A stretch of DNA of 64,000 nt from Microbacterium schleiferi. Lineage in GTDB: Bacteria; Actinomycetota; Actinomycetes; Actinomycetales; Microbacteriaceae. Of this stretch, positions 25,601-34,038 are shown piece after piece. Every line of letters starts with the position of its first letter. Positions within the stretch are counted from its first letter, which is position 1. The notes beneath the pieces are model-generated. The model searched no databases. It was not told the origin of the DNA and saw only the letters and a program-made list of their open reading frames with translations. The stretch is from the NCBI RefSeq assembly GCF_020781975.1, contig NZ_JAJGNI010000001.1:248001-312000 (forward strand), written 5' to 3'. The translations under genes were made by a program, and so were the position numbers.

Positions 25601-26259
25601 ATCTGGGCAGTGGGATGCAGGTTGCGCTCAAGGACCTCGAGCTGCGCGGTGCCGGAAACCTCCTCGGCGCCGAGCAGGCCGGGCATATCGCCGGGGTCGG
25701 GTTCGACCTCTACCTGCGGATGATCGGTGAGGCTGTCGCAACCTTCCGCGGCGAGGACGTCGAGGGCCCCGCCGAGTTGCGGCTCGAGCTGCCCGTGCAG
25801 GCCCGCATCCCCGAGGACTACATCGACAGCGAGCGGCTCCGTCTCGAGGCGTATCAGAAGCTCTCGGCGGCGGCATCCGCGAGCGCCAAGGATGACGCGA
25901 TCGACGCTGTCATCGAGGAGCTCACCGACCGCTACGGCGAGCCGCCGACCGACGTCGCCGGGCTGCTGTCGATGGCCCGGCTGCGTCGCCGCGCCGCGCG
26001 CGCAGGTCTGACGGATGTCGTCGCGATGGGTCCGAACCTGCGCATCGCTCCGGCGCGACTGGAGGACTCGATGCGTGTCCGCCTGCAGCGGCTGTATCCC
26101 GCAGCGAAGCTGTTGGCCGGTGGCGAGGCTGTGGTCGTGCCGCTGCCTCGGGCCAGCGGCGAGCCGGTGGCGGATGCCGACCTCATCGAATGGGTCGACA
26201 CGCTTCTCGGGCAGCTGTGGCCCGAGCCGTCACCCGCTACCGCACCTGCCGACGCCTAG
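22645..26259 (+). CDS. mfd: Transcription-repair coupling factor
   Basis: 1204 residues, normal length. Domains in order: UvrB-homology module (about 1-340, with GEFAVRGGILDVFP), RNA-polymerase interaction domain beginning LTPGDHVVHATHGIGRFVEL (about 510-590), SF2 translocase with Walker A SGDVGFGKTEVAVRAA, DEEQ box IIDEEQRFGVEHKD, SATPIPRTLE, QLRGRVGRG, and the TRCF C-terminal domain. It displaces stalled RNA polymerase and recruits UvrA. Leaderless start signal. The stop overlaps the convergent siderophore-interacting gene by 4 bp. Confidence 0.98.
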   Translation: MAFPGISRALDRSEHFRDVVAAAAVDADISVVDGLDAPLLSALVRRRRDSGKPPVLLAIAPTGRRVESLMPALRALLPEAAVLQFPAWETLPHERLSPSPETVGRRLETIARIASSPDSAPIVVVASVRAALQPLAAGLADVEPVRLRAGERGHDLALIVERLVELAYHRVDMVSRRGEFAVRGGILDVFPTVADHPYRVEFFGDEVDQIRTFSVADQRSLPGAVEAVDLLPGRELLLTADVRARARQLAGEFAGLQGMLEKMAEGIPAEGMESLTPALVPQMATLVDYLPAGSAVALVDPERSRTRARTLAETNREFLEAAWSAATAGANTPIDLGAGDFLTIAALREAVHERAGVWWTLSPFDSGAADAAAEGLLADDRDDMLGDAPVRIPARSVPSFHGNVEGATAYVGDLVTAGWSVVVTASGAGLVERARDVLAEREIAAALVEDAAAAPEPGRATLAVAQLERGFELEDARLAVLTESEFYGRTIGGDSRVVKKLASKRRNVVDPLQLTPGDHVVHATHGIGRFVELAKREVSSGGRNPVKSVREYVVLEYAPSKRGYPGDKLMVPTDQLDLLSRYVGGEAPTLSKMGGSDWAQAKGRARKAVRDIAVELVKLYSARMAAKGHAFGPDTPWQRELEEAFPFAETMDQLQTIDEIKADMERPIPMDRLLSGDVGFGKTEVAVRAAFKAIQDGKQVAMLVPTTLLVKQHLETFTERFAGFPVKVKALSRFQTDKEARETLAGLTDGTIDMVIGTHRILTEKVIFKDLGLMIIDEEQRFGVEHKDALKKLKTNVDILAMSATPIPRTLEMAVTGIREMSTLQTPPEDRHPILTYVGARNDKQIAAAIRRELLREGQVFYVHNRVSSIQRVASELAELVPEARVVVAHGQMGEHQLEQVVDDFWERKADVLVSTTIIETGLDIANANTIIIDRADKYGLSQLHQLRGRVGRGRERAYAYFLYDDTKPLSETAADRLETIAVNNDLGSGMQVALKDLELRGAGNLLGAEQAGHIAGVGFDLYLRMIGEAVATFRGEDVEGPAELRLELPVQARIPEDYIDSERLRLEAYQKLSAAASASAKDDAIDAVIEELTDRYGEPPTDVAGLLSMARLRRRAARAGLTDVVAMGPNLRIAPARLEDSMRVRLQRLYPAAKLLAGGEAVVVPLPRASGEPVADADLIEWVDTLLGQLWPEPSPATAPADA

Positions 26260-27041
26260 GCGGGCGGAAGGATCTGGCCGATCGGCTCGCGCTTTTCGGC
26301 CTGGAATCGGTCTTCGGTACGGCCGCGGGCCCAGTATCCCGATAGGGATACCTGTCCACGCTCGAGGGCGTGCTCGTCGAAGAACACGCGGCGGAGTTCT
26401 TTCATCGCTTCGCGCTCGCCGTGGGCGAAGACGTGAACGCGTCCCTCGCGCCAGTCGATCGTCCGGACGGCGTCAGCGAGCGCCGAAACGGCATGATCCG
26501 GGTTGCTGATCCACACGACGTCGACGCCGGTTGGGTGATCGAGGCCGAGGATGTCAGCCTCGGTGTCGACTTCGATGATCGCCGCGCCCACCGCGTGCAC
26601 GGGGAGAGCTTCGAGTGCGGCCGCGATGGCGGGAACTGCCGACATGTCACCCGCGAACAGATGCCAGTCGGCGTCGGGATCGGGGGAGTAGCCGCCGCCA
26701 GGCCCCATGAGACTGATCGTCGCGCCAGGCTCCACCGTCGCTGCCCAGGGACCTGCAAGTCCCTCGTCGCCGTGGATGACGAAGTCGACGTCGATCGCCC
26801 GCGCGGCACGGTCGACGTGGCGCACCGTGTACGTGCGCGTCACGGGGTGTGACTCGGGTTCGGGAGTCGTGAACTTCAGCTTCACGTACTTGTCGGTCTC
26901 GGGCCGGTCCTGGAACTGAACGAAGCCGGGCCCGCCGAGGCGGACGCGCACAAGGTGTGGGTTCAGCCAGGTCGTCTCGAGAACGGTGAACTCGATCGTC
27001 GGTCGGGGCGCGCGGGACGTGGTTCGGGAGGAAAGTGCCAT
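26256..27041 (-). CDS. Siderophore-interacting protein (flavin-dependent ferric reductase, ViuB-like)
   Basis: 261 residues of the SIP family, which reduce ferric siderophores in the cytosol. FAD-binding motif RTYTVRHVD in an N-terminal beta-barrel (about 15-130), GPGGGYSPDPDADWHLFAGD at the domain junction, and C-terminal SLSGYWARGRTEDRF typical of the family. The ATG at 27041 was chosen over the upstream in-frame start because a -10-like TACCGT precedes it by 7 nt. No siderophore uptake genes are nearby. Confidence 0.9.
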   Translation of the reverse strand: MALSSRTTSRAPRPTIEFTVLETTWLNPHLVRVRLGGPGFVQFQDRPETDKYVKLKFTTPEPESHPVTRTYTVRHVDRAARAIDVDFVIHGDEGLAGPWAATVEPGATISLMGPGGGYSPDPDADWHLFAGDMSAVPAIAAALEALPVHAVGAAIIEVDTEADILGLDHPTGVDVVWISNPDHAVSALADAVRTIDWREGRVHVFAHGEREAMKELRRVFFDEHALERGQVSLSGYWARGRTEDRFQAEKREPIGQILPPA

Positions 27042-27048
27042 CCCCACA

Positions 27049-27054
27049 ACGGTA
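27049..27054 (-). promoter_or_regulatory. -10-like TACCGT, 7 nt before SIP start
   Basis: Minus-strand TACCGT followed by 7 nt and ATG at 27041; candidate leaderless promoter. Confidence 0.45.
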
Positions 27055-27125
27055 GCGCCGCTCGCAACAGTCCGGGGTGGTGCGGAACTCCGGCGCGGTA
27101 CGCTGACACCGATCGAGGAGGAACG

Positions 27126-27725
27126 ATGCGGTTCGAGCACCTCGGGGCGCAGCCCCGCATCCACCCCACGGCTGTCATCGCGCCCAGCGCGGTGATTTCA
27201 GGTGATGTCACGATCGGGGCGAATTCCCAGGTCCTGCACGGCGCCGTCATTACGGCCGAAGGCGGCCCCATCACGATAGGCGAAAACGTCATCGTCATGG
27301 AGAACGCGCTGATCCGTGCCAGCGCGACGGATGCCGTGCACATTGGCCACCACGTGCTGGTCGGGCCGATGGCGAGCATCTCGGGCGCGTCGATCGCCGA
27401 CGAAGTGTTTCTCGCCACAGGCACGCGCGTGTTCAACGGCGCGCGGATCGGGGAGCGAGCCGAAGTTCGCATCAATGCCGTCGTGCACCTGCGGACAGTC
27501 CTTCCCGCGGGGGCGGTCGTTCCGATCGGGTGGATCGCCGTCGGAAATCCGGCGCAGCTGTACTCACCCGACCGGCACGACGAGATCTGGGAAGCGCAGA
27601 AAGACCTCGACTTCCCGGGCTACGTGTTCGGGCTCGACCGCGAGACGCCGGATCTGATGGTCCAGCTCACGGAGCGCTACGGCCGGAGTCTCGCGCGGCA
27701 CGCCGACGACGTTCGCCTCGACTGA
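27126..27725 (+). CDS. Gamma-carbonic-anhydrase-like hexapeptide-repeat protein
   Basis: 199 residues. A left-handed beta-helix made of hexapeptide turns (IAPSAVISGDVTIGANSQV and on) occupies about 10-150, then a C-terminal helix region. DAVHIGHHVLVGPMASI supplies the paired His ligands seen in gamma-class carbonic anhydrases (PaaY/CaiE/YrdA branch). Ribosome-binding site GAGGAGGA. Enzyme activity cannot be assumed, since many homologues are inactive or act as acyltransferases. Confidence 0.8.
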   Translation: MRFEHLGAQPRIHPTAVIAPSAVISGDVTIGANSQVLHGAVITAEGGPITIGENVIVMENALIRASATDAVHIGHHVLVGPMASISGASIADEVFLATGTRVFNGARIGERAEVRINAVVHLRTVLPAGAVVPIGWIAVGNPAQLYSPDRHDEIWEAQKDLDFPGYVFGLDRETPDLMVQLTERYGRSLARHADDVRLD

Positions 27726-27729
27726 GCGG

Positions 27730-27903
27730 TCAGTCCCAGTTCACGCCACATTCGCGGCACAGAAACACCACGGCATCCTGTGTCTCGACATCGTCGTGAA
27801 GTTCGGCCCGGCGATCGAACGCGATGGCAAACCAAGCCACGTCGTCGACGCGAACGTCATCGGTGCCGCACAGCGGGCAAGTCTCGACGGTCGTGATAGC
27901 CAT
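27730..27903 (-). CDS. 57-residue zinc-ribbon-like protein
   Basis: Small protein with two CxxC knuckles: CPLC (9-12) and CREC (49-52), joined by an acidic linker, the layout of a rubredoxin/zinc-ribbon fold. Start at 27903 is supported by a -10-like TAGCGT 6 nt upstream (leaderless). It sits alone between the gamma-carbonic-anhydrase-like gene and ppc. Function unknown. Confidence 0.7.
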   Translation of the reverse strand: MAITTVETCPLCGTDDVRVDDVAWFAIAFDRRAELHDDVETQDAVVFLCRECGVNWD

Positions 27904-27909
27904 GCCCAG

Positions 27910-27915
27910 ACGCTA
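27910..27915 (-). promoter_or_regulatory. Leaderless -10 TAGCGT for the zinc-ribbon gene
   Basis: Minus-strand TAGCGT, 6 nt (CTGGGC), ATG at 27903. Confidence 0.6.
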
Positions 27916-27962
27916 ACCCTGCCCACCGACACCGCTGGCAGCGACGCGCGATCCGCGCAGGA

Positions 27963-30680
27963 TCACCCGGTGTTCTGCAGTCCCGCCGCGACCCCGCTCA
28001 CCGAGAGCAGCAGAAGGCGCTGCTGATCGGGGTCCGCGGGGGCATCGGATGCCGCGGCATCCCTAAGCCCGCGCAGCGCTCGCAGCTGAAGCAGCGACAG
28101 CGCATCGACATAGGGGCTACGGAGCTTCACCGCACGCTGCAGCACCGGCTTGTTGGCAAGCACCTCGTCGCCCCCGGTGAGCCTCACGACCCACGAGCGG
28201 GTCAGCGTCATCTCGTCGAGGACGAGGCCTGCCAGGTCGTCGCGGTCGCCGAGTTCGAGATAGCGGCGCGCGATCCGCGGGTCTGTCTTGGCAAGGCTCA
28301 TGCCGACGTTGTCGATCATGGTCCTAAAGAGCGGCCATTGCTCGTAAGCCTCGCGCAGCAGGTCTTCGTCGCCGACGGCGTCAAGCGCGGTGCCCAGGCC
28401 GAACCATCCGGCGAGGTTGATGCGCGCCTGCGCCCAGGCGAACACCCACGGGATGGCGCGCAGGTCCGCGAGGGACTCGACCGACAGGCCGCGGCGTGCT
28501 GGCCGAGAGCCGAGCGCGAGCAGCCCGATCTCTTCCATCGGGGTGACCTGGGCGAACCACGGCGCAAACCCCGGGGCCTTCACGAGGTCGAAGAAGCGCT
28601 GGCGGGATGTCGCATCCAGCGTTGCCGCGACGTCGGCGAACTTCCGCGCAGCGCCCGAGTTGCGCCGCTCGATCGAGGGTGCGGATGCCAGCAGCACAGC
28701 TGCAGCTACCTGATCGATGTGGCGCATCGCTATCTCGGGGTCGCCGTAGCGAGCGAAGATCACCTCGCCCTGCTCCGTGAGCTTGAACCGGCCATCGACC
28801 GAGTGCGGCGGCTGCGCGAGGATCGCGGAGTTCGCGGGGCCGCCTCCGCGGCCGAGCGCACCGCCACGACCGTGGAAGAGCGTGAGCTCGATTCCCTCGT
28901 CCTTCGCCCAGGCGGCGATGTCGGCCTGCGCCTCATAGAGCGCGAGTGTCGCGGCGACCGGCCCGACATCCTTCGACGAGTCCGAGTAGCCGAGCATGAC
29001 CTCCAGGCGCCGACCCGTGCGCTCCAGCCTGTCCGCGAACTCGGGATGGTGCACGATCTCCGCAAGGATGCCCGGTGCAGCCTGCAGGTCAGCGAAGGTC
29101 TCGAACAGCGGGATCACATCGAGCACCGGCATCCGTCCGTCCTCGCCGACCGCGTGGCGCGCGAGGCGATGGACGTTCGCGAGATCTTCGGCGGACTGGG
29201 TGAACGACACGATGTAGCGGCCCGCCGCTGCCGGACCGTAGCGTTCCTGCAGGAACGCGATCGTGCGGAAGACCTCGAGCACCTCGTCGGCCTGCTCCGA
29301 AAGCTCGCCGGTCGAACCGGCAGCCGCATCGAGCTCGGCCAGCACCTTCGCGTGCACAGCCGAGTGCTGCCGCACTTCGAGCTCCGCGAGGTGGAAACCG
29401 TAGGTCTCGACCTGCCAGATCAGCTGCTGCAGGTGACCGTAGGCCTGCCTGGCAGCCCCCGCTGCGACGAGCGAGTCCTGCACGGTGCGCAGGTCGGCGA
29501 GGAACTCGCTCGGCTCGCGGTACGCGAGGTCGGCATCCCGCAGCCGCGTTGCGTCGATCTTGCGCGCGAGCATCAACAGGATGCGGCGGTGCGGCTCGTT
29601 CGGCGACCGCTTCGCGATCTCGGTAGCTGCCTCTTCGTCTGCAGCCTTCAGCCGCTTCCACAGGGTCACCAGTGCGTCGGACGGTGGCGTGGTCTCGGCA
29701 TCCAGGGTGAGGGTTCGCCCGATGCGCTGCGTCGTGCGCTCGAGCCCCAGCAGGATGTGCTCGGCGGCGATGCCAGCGGCCTTGCGGGTCACGGATGCCG
29801 TCACGAACGGGTTACCGTCGCGGTCGCCGCCGACCCACGAGCCCACGCGCACGAAGGGGGCGACGAGCGGTGCGCGACCACCCGCGTTCGTGCCCTGCAG
29901 CATGTCATCGAGGCGCCGATACACGGCGGGGACCACGGTGTAGAGCGTCTCGTCGAAGATCGCCATGACCGAGCGCACTTCGTCGACCGGCGACGGCTTC
30001 TCAGGTCGCAGCGGGGCTGTGCGCCACAGGGTGTCGATCTCTTCGACCATCCGCCGTTCCAGGCGCGCCGGGTCGTTGCCGTCGCGCAGGCGGTCGTCGT
30101 GCTCCTGCAGCAGCCCCGCGAGGCGACGGATGCTGGAAGAAATCGCCCGGCGACGCGCCTCGGTGGGGTGCGCCGTGAAGACGGGGTGGAAGCGCAGCGC
30201 CTGCAGGCGGGCGAGCGCGGTATCCTCACCGACTTCGTCTGCGAGGCGCGCGTACGCGGCCTCGATCGAGTCGGCTGCGCCCTCGCTGTCGGGGCGGCCG
30301 TCGCGCTCGCGCAGGATCCGCACTCGCTGGTGCTCTTCGACGAGGTTCACGAGGTGGAAGTACGCCGTGAACGCGCGGGCCACCTCATGTGCACGCTCGA
30401 TGGAGAATGACTCGGCAACCTCGGTGGCATGCGCGAAAGCCTCGGGCGTCTCATCCGTGTAGGCCTGGATGGTCGCAAGGCGCAGGCGCTCGACATCCTC
30501 GAACAGCCCCGGCGACCCGCTCTCGCGGAGCACTTCACCGAGGAGCGAGCCGAGCAGGCGCACATCGGCGCGCATCTGCTCGGGTATCTCCTGACCCGCT
30601 TCGTATCGGCCGACGAGGTCGATGGCTTCGGTCCGGGTCAGTTCATACATGGATTCCACCGTATCGGCCAGGTGTTTCAT
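27963..30680 (-). CDS. ppc: Phosphoenolpyruvate carboxylase
   Basis: 905 residues, close to the family norm; adds bicarbonate to PEP to refill oxaloacetate. Motifs: FTAHPTEARRR (catalytic His), VGGDRDGNPFV, MLGYSDSSKDVG, FHGRGGALGRGGGP, FTQSAEDLANV, GSRPARRG and the C-terminal LQNTG. Start uncertain: ATG 30680 keeps the usual N-terminal length but has no ribosome-binding site; ATG 30650 has a -10-like TACGGT 7 nt upstream. A carbonic-anhydrase-like gene lies nearby and a beta-carbonic anhydrase at the far window edge, both relevant to bicarbonate supply. Confidence 0.97.
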   Translation of the reverse strand: MKHLADTVESMYELTRTEAIDLVGRYEAGQEIPEQMRADVRLLGSLLGEVLRESGSPGLFEDVERLRLATIQAYTDETPEAFAHATEVAESFSIERAHEVARAFTAYFHLVNLVEEHQRVRILRERDGRPDSEGAADSIEAAYARLADEVGEDTALARLQALRFHPVFTAHPTEARRRAISSSIRRLAGLLQEHDDRLRDGNDPARLERRMVEEIDTLWRTAPLRPEKPSPVDEVRSVMAIFDETLYTVVPAVYRRLDDMLQGTNAGGRAPLVAPFVRVGSWVGGDRDGNPFVTASVTRKAAGIAAEHILLGLERTTQRIGRTLTLDAETTPPSDALVTLWKRLKAADEEAATEIAKRSPNEPHRRILLMLARKIDATRLRDADLAYREPSEFLADLRTVQDSLVAAGAARQAYGHLQQLIWQVETYGFHLAELEVRQHSAVHAKVLAELDAAAGSTGELSEQADEVLEVFRTIAFLQERYGPAAAGRYIVSFTQSAEDLANVHRLARHAVGEDGRMPVLDVIPLFETFADLQAAPGILAEIVHHPEFADRLERTGRRLEVMLGYSDSSKDVGPVAATLALYEAQADIAAWAKDEGIELTLFHGRGGALGRGGGPANSAILAQPPHSVDGRFKLTEQGEVIFARYGDPEIAMRHIDQVAAAVLLASAPSIERRNSGAARKFADVAATLDATSRQRFFDLVKAPGFAPWFAQVTPMEEIGLLALGSRPARRGLSVESLADLRAIPWVFAWAQARINLAGWFGLGTALDAVGDEDLLREAYEQWPLFRTMIDNVGMSLAKTDPRIARRYLELGDRDDLAGLVLDEMTLTRSWVVRLTGGDEVLANKPVLQRAVKLRSPYVDALSLLQLRALRGLRDAAASDAPADPDQQRLLLLSVSGVAAGLQNTG

Positions 30681-30817
30681 CAAGGTGACGTGTGACGAGT
30701 CGTGACGGGTGCGACCCGAGTCGGCTTCGAGGTGCATCGGGCCCCGCCGGTAGGATAGGGGGCGGAGAGCCGGGAAGTCTGGTCGGCGTCGGCTGCCGCA
30801 TCCCCCGAAAGGACTCC

Positions 30818-31993
30818 ATGTCGTTGCTTCGCTCTGCGCGTTTTCCCGCCATCATGCTGCTGGTTGCTGCTGCCGCGGGACTCATCATCGCGAACTCCCC
30901 GATCGGCCACAGTGTGCAGGAACTGCAGCACACCTACGTCGGCATCCCGGGCGTCTTCGAGCTCTCGGTGGGTCACTGGATTGCTGATGGACTTCTTGCG
31001 TTGTTCTTCTTCGTCGTCGCCGTGGAGCTGCAATTCGAGCTGACCAACGGACAGCTCAACTCGGCGCGCAAGGCGCTGCAGCCGGCGATCGCCGCGGCGG
31101 GCGGCGTGATCGTGCCGATCGCGGTCTACCTCGCGTTCGCGTGGGGCACGGAGTCAGCCGACGGATGGCCGATCCCGACAGCCACCGATATCGCCTTTGC
31201 CCTCGGCGTCCTCGCGGTCTTCGGCAAAGGTCTGCCCTCGGGCGTGCGGATCTTTTTGCTCGCGCTCGCGATCCTCGACGACATCGTCGGCATCATCTTC
31301 ATCGCGGTGCTCTTCACCGACGGCGTCAACATCGCTCTCCTTGCCGCTGCGGCAGTGCTCGTCGTGATCTTCGGGTACCTGAGCCGCAAGCTCGATACCC
31401 GGGCGCGCGCCGCCCTCATCCCGATCCTTCTGCTGCTTGCCGCGGGCACGTGGGTTCTGGTCTACCTGTCGGGTGTTCACGCCACGATCGCCGGCGTCGC
31501 GCTGGGCCTTGCGATGGCCCAGCAGCCCGCGCTTCACACGCGGCACGCCATGGAGCCGTGGGTCAACGTCATCGTGCTCCCGCTGTTCGCCTTCTCGTCG
31601 GCACTCGTCATCATCCCGGCCGTCTCGATCGAAGAACTCACGCCGGCCTTCTACGGCATCCTGATCGCGCTGCCGGTCGGAAAGATCCTCGGCATTTCGC
31701 TGTTCGGGTGGATCTCGCAACGTGTTGCGCACGACCCCGCGATGCCGCGGTTGCCGCTTGCTGACCTCATCGCCGCCGGCGCGCTCGGGGGCATCGGCTT
31801 CACAGTGTCGCTGCTGCTGTCTGAACTCGCATTCGAAGGCAACGACCTCCTCACCGACGAGGCTGTCCTGGGTGTGCTCTCCGGCTCGTTGATCTCGGTG
31901 ATCATCGCCGGCATCCTGGTGTCGACGCGCGCTCGCCACTACCGGCGGCGGGCAAGTTCGGTCAGTGATCCGAGCGAAGCAGCGACGTCATGA
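30818..31993 (+). CDS. nhaA: Na+/H+ antiporter NhaA
   Basis: 391 residues, about 11-12 membrane helices. The NhaA core signature is intact: PTATDIAFALGVL and LAILDDIVGIIFIA, the paired Asp that bind Na+/H+. It exports Na+ and imports protons for pH and salt homeostasis. The ATG has GAAAGGA 6 nt upstream, and a -10-like TAGGAT (about 30752-30757) gives a leader of about 60 nt. Its stop overlaps mazG (ATGA). Confidence 0.96.
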   Translation: MSLLRSARFPAIMLLVAAAAGLIIANSPIGHSVQELQHTYVGIPGVFELSVGHWIADGLLALFFFVVAVELQFELTNGQLNSARKALQPAIAAAGGVIVPIAVYLAFAWGTESADGWPIPTATDIAFALGVLAVFGKGLPSGVRIFLLALAILDDIVGIIFIAVLFTDGVNIALLAAAAVLVVIFGYLSRKLDTRARAALIPILLLLAAGTWVLVYLSGVHATIAGVALGLAMAQQPALHTRHAMEPWVNVIVLPLFAFSSALVIIPAVSIEELTPAFYGILIALPVGKILGISLFGWISQRVAHDPAMPRLPLADLIAAGALGGIGFTVSLLLSELAFEGNDLLTDEAVLGVLSGSLISVIIAGILVSTRARHYRRRASSVSDPSEAATS

Positions 31994-32688
31994 CCGACCC
32001 GGCCGAGCCGACCTCAGCGGACCCGCTGCGCCGGGCTGCCGACACGATGCGAGCGGTGCGCGACAGGTGTGTGTGGACCCAGCAGATCGATCACCGGGCG
32101 CTCGTGCCCTACCTCGTCGAGGAGAGCGCCGAATTGATCGATGCGGTGGAGGTCGGGACACGGGCCGACCTGCGGGAGGAGCTGGGCGACCTGCTGTGGC
32201 AGGTGCTGTTCCACGCCGAGATCGCTTCGCGTGACAGCGATGACCCGTTCGACATCGATGATGTAGCCCGCACCCTCACCGACAAGATGGTGCGCCGGCA
32301 TCCGCACGTTTTCGCCGGCGAAACTGCCGAGACGCCCGAGCAGGTGTTGGTGCTGTGGAACGCCGCCAAAGCCGAAGAGAAGCGCGCTCGCACGAGCGTC
32401 TTGGATGGCGTGAGCGAACGGATGCCGACACTCGCGCTCGCGCAGAAACTGGTGGGAAAGGCCGGGTCGCTGCCCGCACTGACATCACCGCGACTCGGTG
32501 GTGGCGCCGACGCGACACCGCCGGCGACTCCTGCGTCCGAAGATGAGCTCGGCGACGCGCTCCTCGCCCTCGTCTCGACCGCCCGGGATCACGGCTGGGA
32601 TGCCGAGCGCGCACTGCGCCAACGACTGCGCACGCTCGCGGGGGAGATCCGGGCTGCCGAAGCGGAGCCTGCCGACCTGGAAGAATAG
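31990..32688 (+). CDS. mazG: MazG-type nucleoside triphosphate pyrophosphohydrolase
   Basis: 232 residues. All-alpha NTP-PPase with the metal-binding ExxE...ExxD pattern: VEESAELIDAVE and LREELGDLLWQVLFH. A lower-complexity linker (about 155-180, Gly/Ala/Thr/Pro) precedes a C-terminal helical half. Removes aberrant NTPs or lowers (p)ppGpp-related pools. Translationally coupled to nhaA by ATGA and 4 bp before hisS. Confidence 0.92.
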   Translation: MTDPAEPTSADPLRRAADTMRAVRDRCVWTQQIDHRALVPYLVEESAELIDAVEVGTRADLREELGDLLWQVLFHAEIASRDSDDPFDIDDVARTLTDKMVRRHPHVFAGETAETPEQVLVLWNAAKAEEKRARTSVLDGVSERMPTLALAQKLVGKAGSLPALTSPRLGGGADATPPATPASEDELGDALLALVSTARDHGWDAERALRQRLRTLAGEIRAAEAEPADLEE

Positions 32689-32692
32689 GCCG

Positions 32693-33970
32693 GTGCCACC
32701 CGTCACCCCGCCGCGCGGCATGCGCGATTTCCTCCCCGCCGACAAGGCTCGCCGAGAGCGCGTGCTCGCCGTCATCCGACAGCGCTACCGCGCCCACGGC
32801 TTCGACGAGATCGAGACTCCGGTCGTCGAAGACTACGAGCGGCTGCACGCCGGTATCGGTGGTGACAACGAGAAGCTCGCCTACAACGTCCTTCGTCGCG
32901 GACTGGATGCCGACGGCATCCGGGCGGCAGCCGACGACCCCGCAGCGCTCTCGGACCTCGGCCTGCGGTACGACCTGACGGTGCCGCTTGCACGCTTCTA
33001 CGCGAGCCACCGGGCCGAGCTTCCGGGCGTGTTCCGTGCCGTGCAGATCGCGCCGGTCTGGCGTGCCGAAAGGCCTCAGAAGGGTCGATACCGGCAGTTC
33101 GTGCAGTGCGACATCGACATCATCGGCGATCCTTCGTCGCGCGCCGAAGCCGAACTCATCACCGCCACCCTCGACGCGCTGGACGCGCTGGGGCTCGAGG
33201 GCGGCATTGTGCGCGTGAACGATCGTCGTCTGTTGGATGCGATGCTCGATCACTTCGGCTTTCCCCAAGCAGAGCGTCCGGGCGTGCTCATCACGATCGA
33301 CAAGCTCGACAAGATCGGTGCGGTGGGTGTGGCGACCGAACTGCGTGAACGCTCGGCGGCGCCCGAAGCGGTCGACGCCCTCGCGGAATTCTTGGCTCGG
33401 GAAAAGGGCACCGTGAGCGGCTTCGACGAGGAGCAGATCCGTGCAGCGCTGCCCGACGGGCTCGAGGGAGAGGCCATCGGCGCCCTCGCCGCGATCGGCG
33501 ATGCAGTCGCGGTTGCCCGCGGGGGAGAGGCTCCGCTGGTGTTCGATCCGTTCCTCGTGCGCGGCATGGGCTATTACACCGGCACGATCTTCGAGATCGC
33601 CCACCCGCTGGTGTCCTACTCGCTCGGTGGCGGGGGCCGCTACGACGGCATGATCGGCCGGTTCCTCGGCCAGGACGTTCCCGCCGTCGGGTTCTCGCTC
33701 GGCTTCGAACGGCTCGTCGACCTCGTCGCGGACGCAGCCGATGACGACATTGACGCCGTCGTGCTCGTTCACGACCGGGAGGTCGAGCTCGCTGAGCTCG
33801 TCGCGCTGAAGTCAGCGCTCGTGGCCCGGGGAAGTCGCGTGCGCCTCGAGCAGCGCCCGAAGAACCTCAAGCCGCTGCTGGATCGCGCGACCGCCGACGG
33901 GTACACCCACTTCGCGGCAGTCCGCCCGGGAGCGACCATCGACACCCTCGAGCTCAAGCAGCTCGGCTGA
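32693..33970 (+). CDS. hisS: Histidyl-tRNA synthetase
   Basis: 425 residues, class II synthetase. Motif 1 region LRYDLTVPLARFYASH, motif 2 ERPQKGRYRQFVQCDIDIIG, His-specific RGMGYYTGTIFEI, motif 3 VGFSLGFERL, and a C-terminal anticodon-binding domain. GTG at 32693 is 4 bp after mazG with GGAAG upstream; longer in-frame extensions lie within mazG and are rejected. Confidence 0.96.
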   Translation: MPPVTPPRGMRDFLPADKARRERVLAVIRQRYRAHGFDEIETPVVEDYERLHAGIGGDNEKLAYNVLRRGLDADGIRAAADDPAALSDLGLRYDLTVPLARFYASHRAELPGVFRAVQIAPVWRAERPQKGRYRQFVQCDIDIIGDPSSRAEAELITATLDALDALGLEGGIVRVNDRRLLDAMLDHFGFPQAERPGVLITIDKLDKIGAVGVATELRERSAAPEAVDALAEFLAREKGTVSGFDEEQIRAALPDGLEGEAIGALAAIGDAVAVARGGEAPLVFDPFLVRGMGYYTGTIFEIAHPLVSYSLGGGGRYDGMIGRFLGQDVPAVGFSLGFERLVDLVADAADDDIDAVVLVHDREVELAELVALKSALVARGSRVRLEQRPKNLKPLLDRATADGYTHFAAVRPGATIDTLELKQLG

Positions 33971-34038
33971 TCCGTTTACCGCTCGTTCGTTCACCGGCGC
34001 GTCAGCGGCGATTCAGATCGAGCGGCTCAAATCGCACC

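Noticed and set aside
28338..30410. 690-codon plus-strand ORF
   Set aside because: Antisense shadow of ppc caused by GC-rich codon bias; no recognisable domain.
32276..33772. 498-codon minus-strand ORF
   Set aside because: Antisense to mazG and hisS, both of which have intact catalytic motifs.
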